Source of the DNA: Caulobacteraceae bacterium
GTDB lineage: Bacteria; Pseudomonadota; Alphaproteobacteria; Caulobacterales; Caulobacteraceae
Assembly (NCBI GenBank): GCA_947475875.1
Contig: CANJME010000007.1
Span: 1-64,000, forward strand
Length of the DNA: 64,000 nucleotides
Direction: 5' to 3'
The notes under the pieces: generated by a model
Seen by the model: only the letters and a program-made list of their open reading frames with translations
What the model was told of the DNA's origin: nothing
The model's database searches: none
Shown: positions 26,396 to 34,487 of the stretch, in pieces
How positions within the stretch are numbered: the first letter of the stretch is position 1
How the letters are laid out: each line of letters starts with the position of its first letter
Translations under genes and position numbers: made by a program

Positions 26396-27265
26396 CTAGC
26401 CCTTTCGTCCCCGCGACATGTACGCGTGACCCAGCCGGCTGGTGACGTTCAGGACCAGCACGCCGAAGGTAATGATAAGGGCTCCTGCCCAGGCCAGGTC
26501 AACCCATTCCTGATATGGGCTCTGGGCATAGCGGTAGATTGCCATCGGCAGGCTGGACATCGGCTTGGACATGTTGAGCGAAAAATTGAAGCTGCCGAAG
26601 GAGGTGACGATCAGCGGCGCGGTTTCGCCGGCGATCCGCGCCACTGCCAGCAGCAGCCCGGTCAGAATGCCGCCGAACCCGGCCGGCAAGACGATGCTCC
26701 AGATGGTGCGGGCCTCGCGGGCGCCGAGTGCGATTGAGGCTTCGCGATAACCGTCCGGCACCAGTTTCAGAATGTCCTCGGTGGTCCTGGCCACGACCGG
26801 CATGGCCAGGAGCGCGAGCGCGACAGATCCGGCATAACCGGAAAAGCCGCCGGTGGGCCTGACGACGACTTGATAGACAAACAGACCGATCAGGACCGAC
26901 GGTGCGGTCAGAAGGATGTCGTTAACGAAGCGCACGAGCGTCGCGAACCGGCCGGTGCGGCCGACTTCGGAGAGGTACACCCCGACCGCGACGCCAAGCG
27001 GTCCGCCCAGGGCGATACCACCCAGCACCTGCAGCAGACTGCCCATGATGGCGTTGGAAAGTCCGCCGTGCTGCCCCGGCGTCTTCATCGGCTGGGTGAA
27101 GGCCTCGAGGGAAAGCCCGACCGTTCCCTTTTGCAACAGGGTGAAGAGGATCACGGCCAGAACGATCAGCCCGACGAGCGCCGCCAGAATGCAAAGACCG
27201 TTCATCACCGCCGAGACGATTCGCCGGCGGGCATAGTTTCCAGGATTGAAAGGCCTCATGGTCAT
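26396..27265 (-). CDS. pstA: Phosphate ABC transporter permease PstA
   Basis: A 289-residue inner-membrane permease with six helices. The cytosolic EAA-type loop that contacts the ATPase reads YREASIALGAREARTIWSIVLP, and the ending ETAPLIVTSFGSFNFSLN is typical of PstA. Its ATG overlaps the pstC stop by four bases. No pstB ATPase gene follows; the next gene is phoD, so the ATPase must be supplied from elsewhere. Confidence 0.95.
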   Translation of the reverse strand: MTMRPFNPGNYARRRIVSAVMNGLCILAALVGLIVLAVILFTLLQKGTVGLSLEAFTQPMKTPGQHGGLSNAIMGSLLQVLGGIALGGPLGVAVGVYLSEVGRTGRFATLVRFVNDILLTAPSVLIGLFVYQVVVRPTGGFSGYAGSVALALLAMPVVARTTEDILKLVPDGYREASIALGAREARTIWSIVLPAGFGGILTGLLLAVARIAGETAPLIVTSFGSFNFSLNMSKPMSSLPMAIYRYAQSPYQEWVDLAWAGALIITFGVLVLNVTSRLGHAYMSRGRKG

Positions 27266-28218
27266 GCCATGCGCCCTTGTCTCAGCAGCATGCGAGCCGC
27301 CGCCAGCACGAGGAACGAGATCAAGAACAGGAAGAAGCCGAGCGCGAACAGGGCGGCCAGTTTGAGCGAGCCCTGCTCGGCGTCCGGGAACTCATTGGCA
27401 ATCACCGAGGCGATGCTGGAGGCGGGCGCGAAGAAACTGTCTGGCAGGCGGTTGGCGTTACCGATCACGAAAGTGACGGCCATGGTCTCGCCGAGCGCCC
27501 GGCCCAGGGCCAGGAACACCGCCCCGAACAGGCTGCCGCGCACGGCCGGAATGATGACGCCGACCAGAGTTTCCCACTTCGTGGCGCCCATGGCGTAGCC
27601 GCCGTCCTTGAGCAACTGGGGTGTGGTGAGCAACACATCCCGGGTTGCGGCCGCAATGAGGGGCAGGATCATGATGGCCAGAACGATCCCGGCGGTGAGT
27701 AGGCCCACGCCGAGCGGGGCGCCGGAGAACCAGTAGAAATTTCCGGCGGCGGGAATGAAGCTAAAGGTCTGGGTGAGCCACGGCTGCACCTGCGATCCCA
27801 TGGCCGGGGCCAGCACGAAGAAACCCCACATGCCGTAGACGAGGCTGGGGACCGCCGCGAGAAGCTCGATGGCGACCCCAAGGGGTCCGCGCAGGGGCCG
27901 GGGGCAGGTCTCGGTGAGGAAATAGGCGATGCCGAAACCCACCGGCCAGGCCAAGGCGATGGCGATGGCGGATGTGGCGAGCGTGCCGACAATCGCGGGC
28001 CCGGCGCCGTAGAGATCGCGCACTGGATCCCACTGATTGAGCCAGAGGAAGGCGGGGCCAAAGGCCGCAAAAGCGTCGCGGCCGGCCAGGAACAGAATGA
28101 TCAGGATCGCAGCCAGGGTGATCAGGACGATCGAGGCCGCCGTCCACAGCGATCCCTTGAGGATCGTATCGCCCCAGTGGTGGCGCTTTTGCATGCCGGG
28201 AGCTGTATCGGCGGTCAT
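27262..28218 (-). CDS. pstC: Phosphate ABC transporter permease PstC
   Basis: A 318-residue permease partner of PstA. Family landmarks are YGMWGFFVLAPAM, YAMGATKWETLVGVIIPA and ALGRALGETMAVTFVIGN. The ATG at 28218 is preferred; an earlier in-frame ATG at 28260 falls inside a strong hairpin that follows pstS and would add 14 Pro-rich residues. Confidence 0.95.
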   Translation of the reverse strand: MTADTAPGMQKRHHWGDTILKGSLWTAASIVLITLAAILIILFLAGRDAFAAFGPAFLWLNQWDPVRDLYGAGPAIVGTLATSAIAIALAWPVGFGIAYFLTETCPRPLRGPLGVAIELLAAVPSLVYGMWGFFVLAPAMGSQVQPWLTQTFSFIPAAGNFYWFSGAPLGVGLLTAGIVLAIMILPLIAAATRDVLLTTPQLLKDGGYAMGATKWETLVGVIIPAVRGSLFGAVFLALGRALGETMAVTFVIGNANRLPDSFFAPASSIASVIANEFPDAEQGSLKLAALFALGFFLFLISFLVLAAARMLLRQGRMA

Positions 28219-28249
28219 GTCGGGGCCTACCGGCGGGGGCAAAACAAAG

Positions 28250-28273
28250 GGGCGGGACATCGCTGTCCCGCCC
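28250..28273 (-). terminator. Hairpin between pstS and pstC (attenuator or processing site)
   Basis: GGGCGGGACA and TGTCCCGCCC form a perfect 10-bp stem with a four-base loop, followed on the minus strand by CCTTTGTTTTG. It lies 17 bases after the pstS stop. Such a structure lets the binding protein be made in excess over the permeases, either by partial termination or by protecting the pstS message. Confidence 0.75.
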
Positions 28274-28289
28274 GGTTGGGATACTCAGG

Positions 28290-29354
28290 TTAGCGGCAGC
28301 CTGTCCAGATGGCCTTGCCGGCGGGATCCTTCACCTGGCACCATTTCTGGCGAACCTGGTCCTGCACCGCGGCCGGCAGCATCACGTAGCGCAGCTGATC
28401 GGCGGCGGGCTTGCCGTTTTTGAAGGCCCAGTCGAAGAACTTCATGACCCGCAGCGAGGCCGCGGCATCGTTCGGATTCTTCGGCAGCAGGATGTAGGTC
28501 GGGCCGACGATCGGCCAGTTAGTGGCGCCGGTGGTGTTATTCATGCTGACCTGCATGTTCGGCGCATTGGTCCAGTTGACCGTGGCCGCAGCCGCCGCAA
28601 ACCCGGCCGCGCTGGGCTTCACGAACTGCCCCGACCGATTCTGCATCATCGGGGTCTGCATGTTGTTTTCAACGGCGTAGGCATACTCGACATAGCCGAT
28701 GCCGCCGCGGGTGTTACGAATTCCTCCCGCGACACCTGAGTTACCAGGACCACCGATTCCTGTCCGCCAGGCCACAGAATTTCCCGCGCCGAGGGCGGTG
28801 TTGAATGGCAAATTCACCGAGGCGATGTAGCTGGTGAAAATGTTGGTCGTGCCCGAGGAATCGGACCGATAGACCGGCGCAATGGCCAAGGCCGGCAGGT
28901 TGACGCCGGGATTGAGGGCGGTGATCGCCTTGTCATTCCACATGCGGACCTTGCCGAGGTAGATGTCGCCGACGAGGGGCCCGGTCAACTTCAGGGCGTT
29001 ACCGTCAACCCCCGGAATATTCACGGCCATGACGACGCCCCCGATTACGGCGGGAAATTGCAGAAGGTTCTGGCTCTGCAAGCGTTCCGGCGCAACCGCG
29101 GCATCGGAGGCGCCGAAGTTCACGGTCCGGTTCATGATCTGCGTAACCCCGGCGCCAGAACCAATCGCTTGGTAGTTCAAGCGGTCGCCGCTGGCGGTCG
29201 CATACTGTTCGGCCCAGCGCGTGTAGATTGGGGCCGGGAAGGTCGCGCCCGCGCCAGTGAATTCAGCCGCGAAGGCCGCAACCGCGCCAGCGGCAACGAT
29301 CGCTCCCAGCGCGCCGCCGACAATCCGTCGGGTCCAGGTTTTCGGGGTTTTCAT
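28290..29354 (-). CDS. pstS: Phosphate-binding protein PstS
   Basis: A 354-residue periplasmic receptor for the Pst high-affinity phosphate transporter. The signal peptide ends near AAFAA, and the mature protein opens with EFTGAGATFPAPIYTRWAEQY, the PstS hallmark; the phosphate loop YRSDSSGTTNIFTSY is intact. A clear Pho box lies 35-63 bases upstream of the ATG. First gene of a pstS-pstC-pstA set. Confidence 0.97.
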   Translation of the reverse strand: MKTPKTWTRRIVGGALGAIVAAGAVAAFAAEFTGAGATFPAPIYTRWAEQYATASGDRLNYQAIGSGAGVTQIMNRTVNFGASDAAVAPERLQSQNLLQFPAVIGGVVMAVNIPGVDGNALKLTGPLVGDIYLGKVRMWNDKAITALNPGVNLPALAIAPVYRSDSSGTTNIFTSYIASVNLPFNTALGAGNSVAWRTGIGGPGNSGVAGGIRNTRGGIGYVEYAYAVENNMQTPMMQNRSGQFVKPSAAGFAAAAATVNWTNAPNMQVSMNNTTGATNWPIVGPTYILLPKNPNDAAASLRVMKFFDWAFKNGKPAADQLRYVMLPAAVQDQVRQKWCQVKDPAGKAIWTGCR

Positions 29355-29388
29355 CTGAGTGCTCCTTCAGTCTCTCGTGCGAGTGTTT

Positions 29389-29417
29389 GCAACAGTTCCG
29401 TGACAGGTCCGTGACAG
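29389..29417 (-). promoter_or_regulatory. Pho box of pstS
   Basis: The minus strand has three heptamers in strict 11-bp phase: CTGTCAC, CTGTCAC and CTGTTGC, with four-base spacers GGAC and GGAA. This fits the PhoB consensus very well. It begins 10 bases after the porin stop codon, so pstS has its own promoter. Confidence 0.9.
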
Positions 29418-29426
29418 TCGGGCGCG

Positions 29427-30824
29427 CTACCAGTCGAACTGGGTGCGGAAGGTCACGGCCTTGATGGTGTTGTCCTTGTGGGTCGAGTTATTGACCGTGT
29501 AGTCGACGTCGGTCGACGAGACGTTCAGCTGAAACTTAACGTGGTCGATCGGCACCACGGTGACGCCGCCGGTCCAGCCCGAGGTAGTGTTGCGGTTCGC
29601 GCCGAAGGACGTGTCCGAAAGATCCAGCTTCTCGTAGCGGGCCGAGAGCAGGACGTGGCCGATGCCGCCGTCCGACCCGAAGGTGCGCAAGGGAACCACA
29701 TTTTTGAAGCTGCCGTCGGCGGCGTTATAGTTGCGGCTCTCGCCGGTGGGCGACCAGTAGAGATCGACGTAGTAGCCGCTCGCCGTCGCATCGATGCCGC
29801 GGCCGGTTTGGTACTGGCCGTATTCGGCCTGCGCACCGAAGGCGTTGTGCTGCAGGACCAGTTCGCCGCCGTAGTACATGTCCTGGCCGAAGCTGGCGGT
29901 GCCGGCGTTGTTGGAGGCCTTGTTGGAGAGGGCGCCTGGCGAATAGGAGAGCGCGGTGCGGCCGCCACCGGCCGTGTTACCGGCGTCGCGGTAACGGGCC
30001 GTGGCGCCGAAAGCCACCAGGTTCAGCCCTTCCGGCGTCCGCTCATAAATCGGCGCGAAGGTGCCGCGGGTGATCAGGAACCCGGCTTCCGATCCGAACG
30101 AAGCGGTATCGAGCTTTTCCGGACCGTCGTTGGACTGCAGGCCGACGCCCCAGGACCAGTTGCCGCCGTTCATAGTGTAGGTCACTCCGGGCTTCTTGCC
30201 GAAGCCCCCGGCGCTGATCAGGAACGAACGCTCATTGAACGGCGTGGTCAGTGAAGAGTCGCGATCCTCCAGCGGCGAGACCGAGTTGGTGATCCCGACG
30301 ATGATCGATGAGTCGGCGGTAAGAGCATATTCCAGATAGAGGTCGTCGGCCTTGATTTGCACGGCCTGGTTGGCGCCGGCGCCGCTCGAGCCCGAGCCGT
30401 TGCCGAAGGTGAAGTCGAGCTTGACGTTGTAGCGCCACTGCTCCGACAGGCGGCCGTCGACGCCAAGGAAGGCGCGGCGGGCGTAGGAGCGCACGCCCGA
30501 CTCGAACGTGCCGGTTCCCGCCGCGTTAGCGTAGTCAGCGTCGGTGTAGGCGATGTCGTACATGAAGCGGCCGTTGACATGGAAACGGCGGTCTTCCTCG
30601 CGGGTCTCGGTCGCGCCATTCCAGCGCGTCGAGGCGGTGATGCAGGGGCCCGACGGCACCGGGCAGTTGGGAATGGGCTGCATCGGCGGCTGGGCTTCGG
30701 GTTGAGTCTCCGGCGCCGGAGCCCGATCGGGGCGCAGAGCGTCTTGCGCATTGGCGGCGCCCGCTGTCAGGGTCGTGGCGAAGGCGGCGAAGGCCGCGCC
30801 CACGAGGAGTCCGTGTTTGGTCAT
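29427..30824 (-). CDS. Phosphate-selective porin O/P family
   Basis: A 465-residue outer-membrane beta-barrel. A signal peptide ends near AANA, a Pro-rich N-terminal linker follows, and the barrel carries alternating aromatic strands with the terminal ...FRTQFDW, an aromatic C-terminal residue as used for BAM recognition. OprP and OprO relatives form trimeric channels for phosphate or pyrophosphate. Location directly before pstS and opposite a PhoD gene supports a phosphate role. The Pho array upstream (30927-30988) probably drives it. Confidence 0.9.
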   Translation of the reverse strand: MTKHGLLVGAAFAAFATTLTAGAANAQDALRPDRAPAPETQPEAQPPMQPIPNCPVPSGPCITASTRWNGATETREEDRRFHVNGRFMYDIAYTDADYANAAGTGTFESGVRSYARRAFLGVDGRLSEQWRYNVKLDFTFGNGSGSSGAGANQAVQIKADDLYLEYALTADSSIIVGITNSVSPLEDRDSSLTTPFNERSFLISAGGFGKKPGVTYTMNGGNWSWGVGLQSNDGPEKLDTASFGSEAGFLITRGTFAPIYERTPEGLNLVAFGATARYRDAGNTAGGGRTALSYSPGALSNKASNNAGTASFGQDMYYGGELVLQHNAFGAQAEYGQYQTGRGIDATASGYYVDLYWSPTGESRNYNAADGSFKNVVPLRTFGSDGGIGHVLLSARYEKLDLSDTSFGANRNTTSGWTGGVTVVPIDHVKFQLNVSSTDVDYTVNNSTHKDNTIKAVTFRTQFDW

Positions 30825-30926
30825 GATATTGATAACCCCTTCTCGATTTGGCCGTAGCGGCCTTCAGGCCTTGGGGGCTCTCAACGCGGCCCCACCGGCG
30901 ATTGACCGAGGGGTTAATGAGGACTC

Positions 30927-30988
30927 ATGTAACGAACGCGACGGTTCACCGACGGAAATGTGACGTTTCGGACTCGGATTTGTGACAG
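30927..30988. promoter_or_regulatory. Six-unit phased Pho-box-like array between porin and second phoD
   Basis: Read on the minus strand, six heptamers start exactly every 11 bp: CTGTCAC, CCGAGTC, ACGTCAC, CCGTCGG, CCGTCGC, GTTACAT. The first and third are close to the PhoB half-site, the others are weaker, but the phase never slips over 62 bp. It sits in the only gap between two divergent phosphate-related genes and could serve both. The distal end is 28 bases from the second phoD start. Confidence 0.65.
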
Positions 30989-31016
30989 CGCTGGGGATGG
31001 ATTTTTGGAAGGGCGC

Positions 31017-32567
31017 ATGGACAGACGGGAACTCTTCCTTGGCGGACTGGCCGCCGGCGCAAGTCTGGCGGCCTTTGGCGCGCCGTTCCGCGCCGCGGCC
31101 TCGGCGCCGCCGTTCACACTCGGCGTCGCGTCCGGTTCGCCGAGCCCGGACGGCTTTGTCATCTGGACCCGCATCGCCCCCGATCCCGCCGCGCCGGATG
31201 GCATGGGCGGGGTGACGACGCCGGCGCAGGTCGCCTGGGAGGTCGCCGAGGACGAAGCCATGCGCCGCATAGTCCGGCGCGGGTCTGCCATGACCACTCC
31301 GGCCGAGGCCCACGCCTTGCATGTCGAGATCGGTGGCCTGAAGCCCGATCGTCCCTACTGGTACCGCTTCACGGCCATGGGCGAGATGAGCGCGATCGGC
31401 CGGGCGCGAACCGCCCCGGCCCGCGGCGCGCGCAACAGCCGGCTTAAGCTGGCGATGGCCTCGTGCGCGCACTGGGAAACCGGCTGGTTCTCGGCCTACC
31501 GGCACATGGCGGCCGAGGACCATGACCTGACGCTGTTCCTCGGCGACTATATCTATGAGTACGGCAACCCGGCGACCCGAACCAACCTCGTTCGCCGCGT
31601 CCCCATGGTCGCCGAGTGCCGCACGCTGGTGGAATACCGCAACCGCTATGCGCTCTATCGCACCGATCCGGACCTGCAGGCGCTGCATGCGGCCGCCCCG
31701 TGCCTGGCCACCTGGGACGACCACGAGGTGCAAAACGACTACAGCGCCGACTTCTCACAGATCGGCACAATCCTCGTGGAGGAGTTTCGCGCTCGGCGCC
31801 TGGCGGCCTACCGGGCTTTCTACGAACACATGCCGCTGCGCCCGAGCGTGTTGGCCAATGCCCCGGAGATGCGTATCTACGGCCGGTTCGACTATGGCGC
31901 CCTCGCCCGCATCACCGTGCTGGACGGCCGCCAGTACCGCAGCATCCAGCCCTGTACCGTCGGCGGATCACGCCGCGGCCACGTGGCGCCCAACACCTGC
32001 GCCGACCTGACCGACCCAGGCCGCTCCATGCTGGGCATGGATCAGGAACGCTGGCTCTACGATGGCTTCAAGACCGGCCGCGCCCGCTGGAATGTCATCG
32101 CCCAGGACCTGCTGGTCGCGCCCCTTGCGCAAAAGACAACCGACGGTCAGCCCGGAACCTTCACCGAGGGCTGGTCGGGCTATGACGCCAACCGCGGGCG
32201 CATGCTGAACGCCATCGCCACGAGCCGGCTCAATAACCCGGTGTTCTTCGGCGGCGACATGCACGCCTATTTCACCGCAGATCTGAGGCGCAATGGCTTC
32301 ACCGGCCCCACCATCGCCACCGAATTCATCGGAACATCCGTCACCTCGGACAATGCCGCCGACAGCCTGGCGTCGACGTTGCCCGACAACCCGCACATCA
32401 AGTTCTTCGATAACCGCCATCACGGGTACATGACGGCGGAGCTGACGCCCTCGCGGATGGAAACCGCCTTCCGCGTGGTCTCCGACCGCAGCGACCCCAG
32501 GGCCACGGTCTCGACCTTGAAACGCTATGGCGTGGAGAACGGCCGGCCAGGCGCGGTCGAAATCTAG
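31017..32567 (+). CDS. phoD: PhoD-family alkaline phosphatase (second copy)
   Basis: A 516-residue PhoD enzyme. The leader MDRRELFLGGLAAGASLAAF is a twin-arginine signal with RRELFL. Catalytic and metal motifs are LGDYIYEYG, WDDHEVQND and GGDMHAYFTADL. It lacks the Ala/Pro insert seen in the first copy and is clearly divergent, so this is not a recent duplication. The ATG at 31017 follows GGAAGG. Its last bases overlap the end of a convergent gene. Confidence 0.95.
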   Translation: MDRRELFLGGLAAGASLAAFGAPFRAAASAPPFTLGVASGSPSPDGFVIWTRIAPDPAAPDGMGGVTTPAQVAWEVAEDEAMRRIVRRGSAMTTPAEAHALHVEIGGLKPDRPYWYRFTAMGEMSAIGRARTAPARGARNSRLKLAMASCAHWETGWFSAYRHMAAEDHDLTLFLGDYIYEYGNPATRTNLVRRVPMVAECRTLVEYRNRYALYRTDPDLQALHAAAPCLATWDDHEVQNDYSADFSQIGTILVEEFRARRLAAYRAFYEHMPLRPSVLANAPEMRIYGRFDYGALARITVLDGRQYRSIQPCTVGGSRRGHVAPNTCADLTDPGRSMLGMDQERWLYDGFKTGRARWNVIAQDLLVAPLAQKTTDGQPGTFTEGWSGYDANRGRMLNAIATSRLNNPVFFGGDMHAYFTADLRRNGFTGPTIATEFIGTSVTSDNAADSLASTLPDNPHIKFFDNRHHGYMTAELTPSRMETAFRVVSDRSDPRATVSTLKRYGVENGRPGAVEI

Positions 32568-32878
32568 GGCGTGGCTGGGGGCGCTCTGACGGCAAGGCGC
32601 TGGGCGGCGGCCTCGACGCGGGCCAGCAGGCGGCGCAGGGTCTGAACCTCGCTCGGCGAGAAATTGACCAGCAGCGCGGCCTCGTAGGCCCGGGCGAGCT
32701 GAACCGCTTCCATCGGCGGATCGCCCGCCGCATCCAGAACCGACGGCGCTACCCCGCGGGTGGCGAGCCCCTGATCGATCAGCCGGCCGACCGCCTCTGC
32801 TGCGCGGGCCAGACGCTCGGGCAGATAGCCGTCGTGACCCGCCTCCGGCTGGGCCGCTTGCGCAGCGTTGCGGCTCAT
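32564..32878 (-). CDS. Small helical protein of unknown function
   Basis: A 104-residue protein, mostly helical and Ala/Arg-rich. The C-terminal part (ALLVNFSPSEVQTLRRLLAR) resembles the last helices of MarR-type regulators, but no winged helix precedes it, so I do not call it a regulator. The ATG at 32878 follows GGAGGGAACAGGCG, a good ribosome site. It converges on the second phoD with a four-base overlap. Confidence 0.65.
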   Translation of the reverse strand: MSRNAAQAAQPEAGHDGYLPERLARAAEAVGRLIDQGLATRGVAPSVLDAAGDPPMEAVQLARAYEAALLVNFSPSEVQTLRRLLARVEAAAQRLAVRAPPATP

Positions 32879-33027
32879 CGCCTGTTCCCTCCAGTGCCTA
32901 TGGGTGGAACGTGATTTGAGCGCCAAGGACCAACCGCGCCGAATACTCTGAGGCGCTCTGCGCCATTCCGCCCAAGGACCGGGCGCCCGGGGGCAGGAGC
33001 CGCCCGCAATCGCGGCAATATCGGCGC

Positions 33028-33330
33028 CTAGGCCGGTGTCGGACGGCGGATCAGGCAGCTGGCCCTGACCCCATCTTCGAACCCTGGTTCGCCGCGAAAA
33101 ACCGTGACCTCGCAAAGAATGTCGCCGCCGATCGCCTCGGCCCAGACATAGGCGCGCTCAAAGGTCGCCTCGCTGCCGTCGGGGGCAAAACCCTCGAAGG
33201 CGTCGCCCCAGGGCGTAACCTTGGCCAGCGCCGCCCAGTCGAGGGCGGCCGCGTGGGTCAGTTCCTCGGCCGCGGCTGCGGCCAGGACGGGATCGCCCTC
33301 GGCAGACGTATCCGGCTTTCCTTTGCTCAT
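33028..33330 (-). CDS. Hypothetical protein, 100 residues
   Basis: A small, acidic, soluble protein (MSKGKPDTSAEGDPVLAAAA start) with a compact C-terminal beta-rich segment (AYVWAEAIGGDILCEVTVFRG) ending in Arg-Pro. It diverges from the DedA-like gene with 20 bases between start codons. I recognise no family. Coding bias fits a real gene but support is moderate. Confidence 0.6.
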   Translation of the reverse strand: MSKGKPDTSAEGDPVLAAAAAEELTHAAALDWAALAKVTPWGDAFEGFAPDGSEATFERAYVWAEAIGGDILCEVTVFRGEPGFEDGVRASCLIRRPTPA

Positions 33331-33350
33331 GGCCCCGATATAGGTGGCCC

Positions 33351-33929
33351 ATGCTGAGAAAGCTCTACGATTGGGTATTGCGGCTCGCCGCCAGCCGCCA
33401 TGCGGGCCTTTGGCTCGGCGTTATCGCCTTCGCCGAGGCCTCGGTCTTTCCCGTGCCGCCCGACGTCATGCTGGCGCCGATGGTCTATGCCCGACCGGAA
33501 AGGGCCTGGCGCCTGGCCTTCATTTGCACCCTGGGTTCGCTATTGGGCGGCGTGACCGGTTACGCGATCGGGGTCTTCCTGCAACCGCTCGCCCTGAGCA
33601 TCCTGACGCTTTTCGGCCACCCAGAAGGTCTGGCAGAGTTCCAGGCGGCGTTCGGCAAGTGGGGCATCTGGGTTATCCTGATCAAGGGCCTGACCCCGAT
33701 CCCCTTCAAACTGGTGACCATCGCCTCGGGCCTCGCCCGGTTCAACCTGCCCATGTTCATCGGCGCGGTGATCATAACGCGGGGCCTGCGGTTCTTGATC
33801 GTGGCGGCGCTGTTCAAGAAGTTCGGCCCCACCATCCAGCCGATCATTGAACGGCGCCTGGCTCTGGTCACCCTGATTGTCGTGGCCGTGGTGATTTTGG
33901 GGGTGCTCGCGGCGGCGCTTATCCACTAA
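33351..33929 (+). CDS. YqaA/DedA-like membrane protein
   Basis: A 192-residue SNARE-associated/VTT-type membrane protein. The landmarks are the acidic re-entrant motif FAEASVFPVPPDVMLAPM and the second half GLTPIPFKLVTIASGLARFN. This family is linked to lipid-carrier flipping (undecaprenyl phosphate or phosphatidylethanolamine) and envelope integrity. It is followed by dsbB- and coq7-like genes on the same strand with short gaps. Confidence 0.88.
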   Translation: MLRKLYDWVLRLAASRHAGLWLGVIAFAEASVFPVPPDVMLAPMVYARPERAWRLAFICTLGSLLGGVTGYAIGVFLQPLALSILTLFGHPEGLAEFQAAFGKWGIWVILIKGLTPIPFKLVTIASGLARFNLPMFIGAVIITRGLRFLIVAALFKKFGPTIQPIIERRLALVTLIVVAVVILGVLAAALIH

Positions 33930-33938
33930 AACGTGACC

Positions 33939-34487
33939 ATGAACGCGATCAGCGCCCTCATCCGCACCGTCGTCCGGCACTGGCTTTGGATCGCGCTTGG
34001 GACCTGCGTCGTGCTGCTCGGGGCGGCCAACTATATAGAGCACGTCGACGGCATTCGTCCCTGTCACCTCTGTCTAGAACAGCGCAAGGCCTACTGGGCG
34101 GGCGGCGGCATCGCCCTGGTCGGCGCCGCGGTGGGCTGCACGCGCTGGGGACCCAGGACGTTCCGTATCTTTTGCGCCCTGCTGGCCGTGGCCTTCGCCT
34201 ACGGCCTCTGGCAGTCGGTGTTCCAGACCGGTGGGGAGTATCACTGGTGGACGCTGCCCGAGAGCTGCGAGGCCGACCCGCACGCCAAGCCGGTGACGGC
34301 GGAGAACCTGAAAGGCCTGCTCGACGGCTCGTTCATCCCGCAGATCGTCAACTGCGGAAAACCGGCCTGGTGGTTCCCGCACATCGGCGAGTTCAAGGGT
34401 CTGACCATGGCCGCCTGGAACGCCATCATCTCGTTCAAACTGGTAGCGTGGAGCCTCTTCGCCGCCTGGCGGGGGCAGAAAAAGTGA
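33939..34487 (+). CDS. DsbB-family disulfide bond oxidoreductase
   Basis: A 182-residue inner-membrane quinone-dependent oxidase with four helices. The redox pair CHLC follows the first helix (GIRPCHLCLEQRKAYW), and the second loop has cysteines in LPESCEAD and IVNCGKPAWWF; W-F after the last cysteine is typical. It would reoxidise a DsbA. The start may also be the GTG two codons earlier. Four-base overlap with coq7 downstream, an interesting pairing because DsbB hands electrons to ubiquinone. Confidence 0.92.
   Translation: MNAISALIRTVVRHWLWIALGTCVVLLGAANYIEHVDGIRPCHLCLEQRKAYWAGGGIALVGAAVGCTRWGPRTFRIFCALLAVAFAYGLWQSVFQTGGEYHWWTLPESCEADPHAKPVTAENLKGLLDGSFIPQIVNCGKPAWWFPHIGEFKGLTMAAWNAIISFKLVAWSLFAAWRGQKK

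Noticed and set aside
32564-32878. Small helical protein considered as a MarR regulator
   Set aside because: Only the last helices resemble MarR; the DNA-binding winged helix is absent.
33986-34486. Upstream extension of the coq7 frame through dsbB
   Set aside because: The extra part is an alternative frame of dsbB rich in Arg and Gly; COQ7 proteins begin close to the GTG at 34484.
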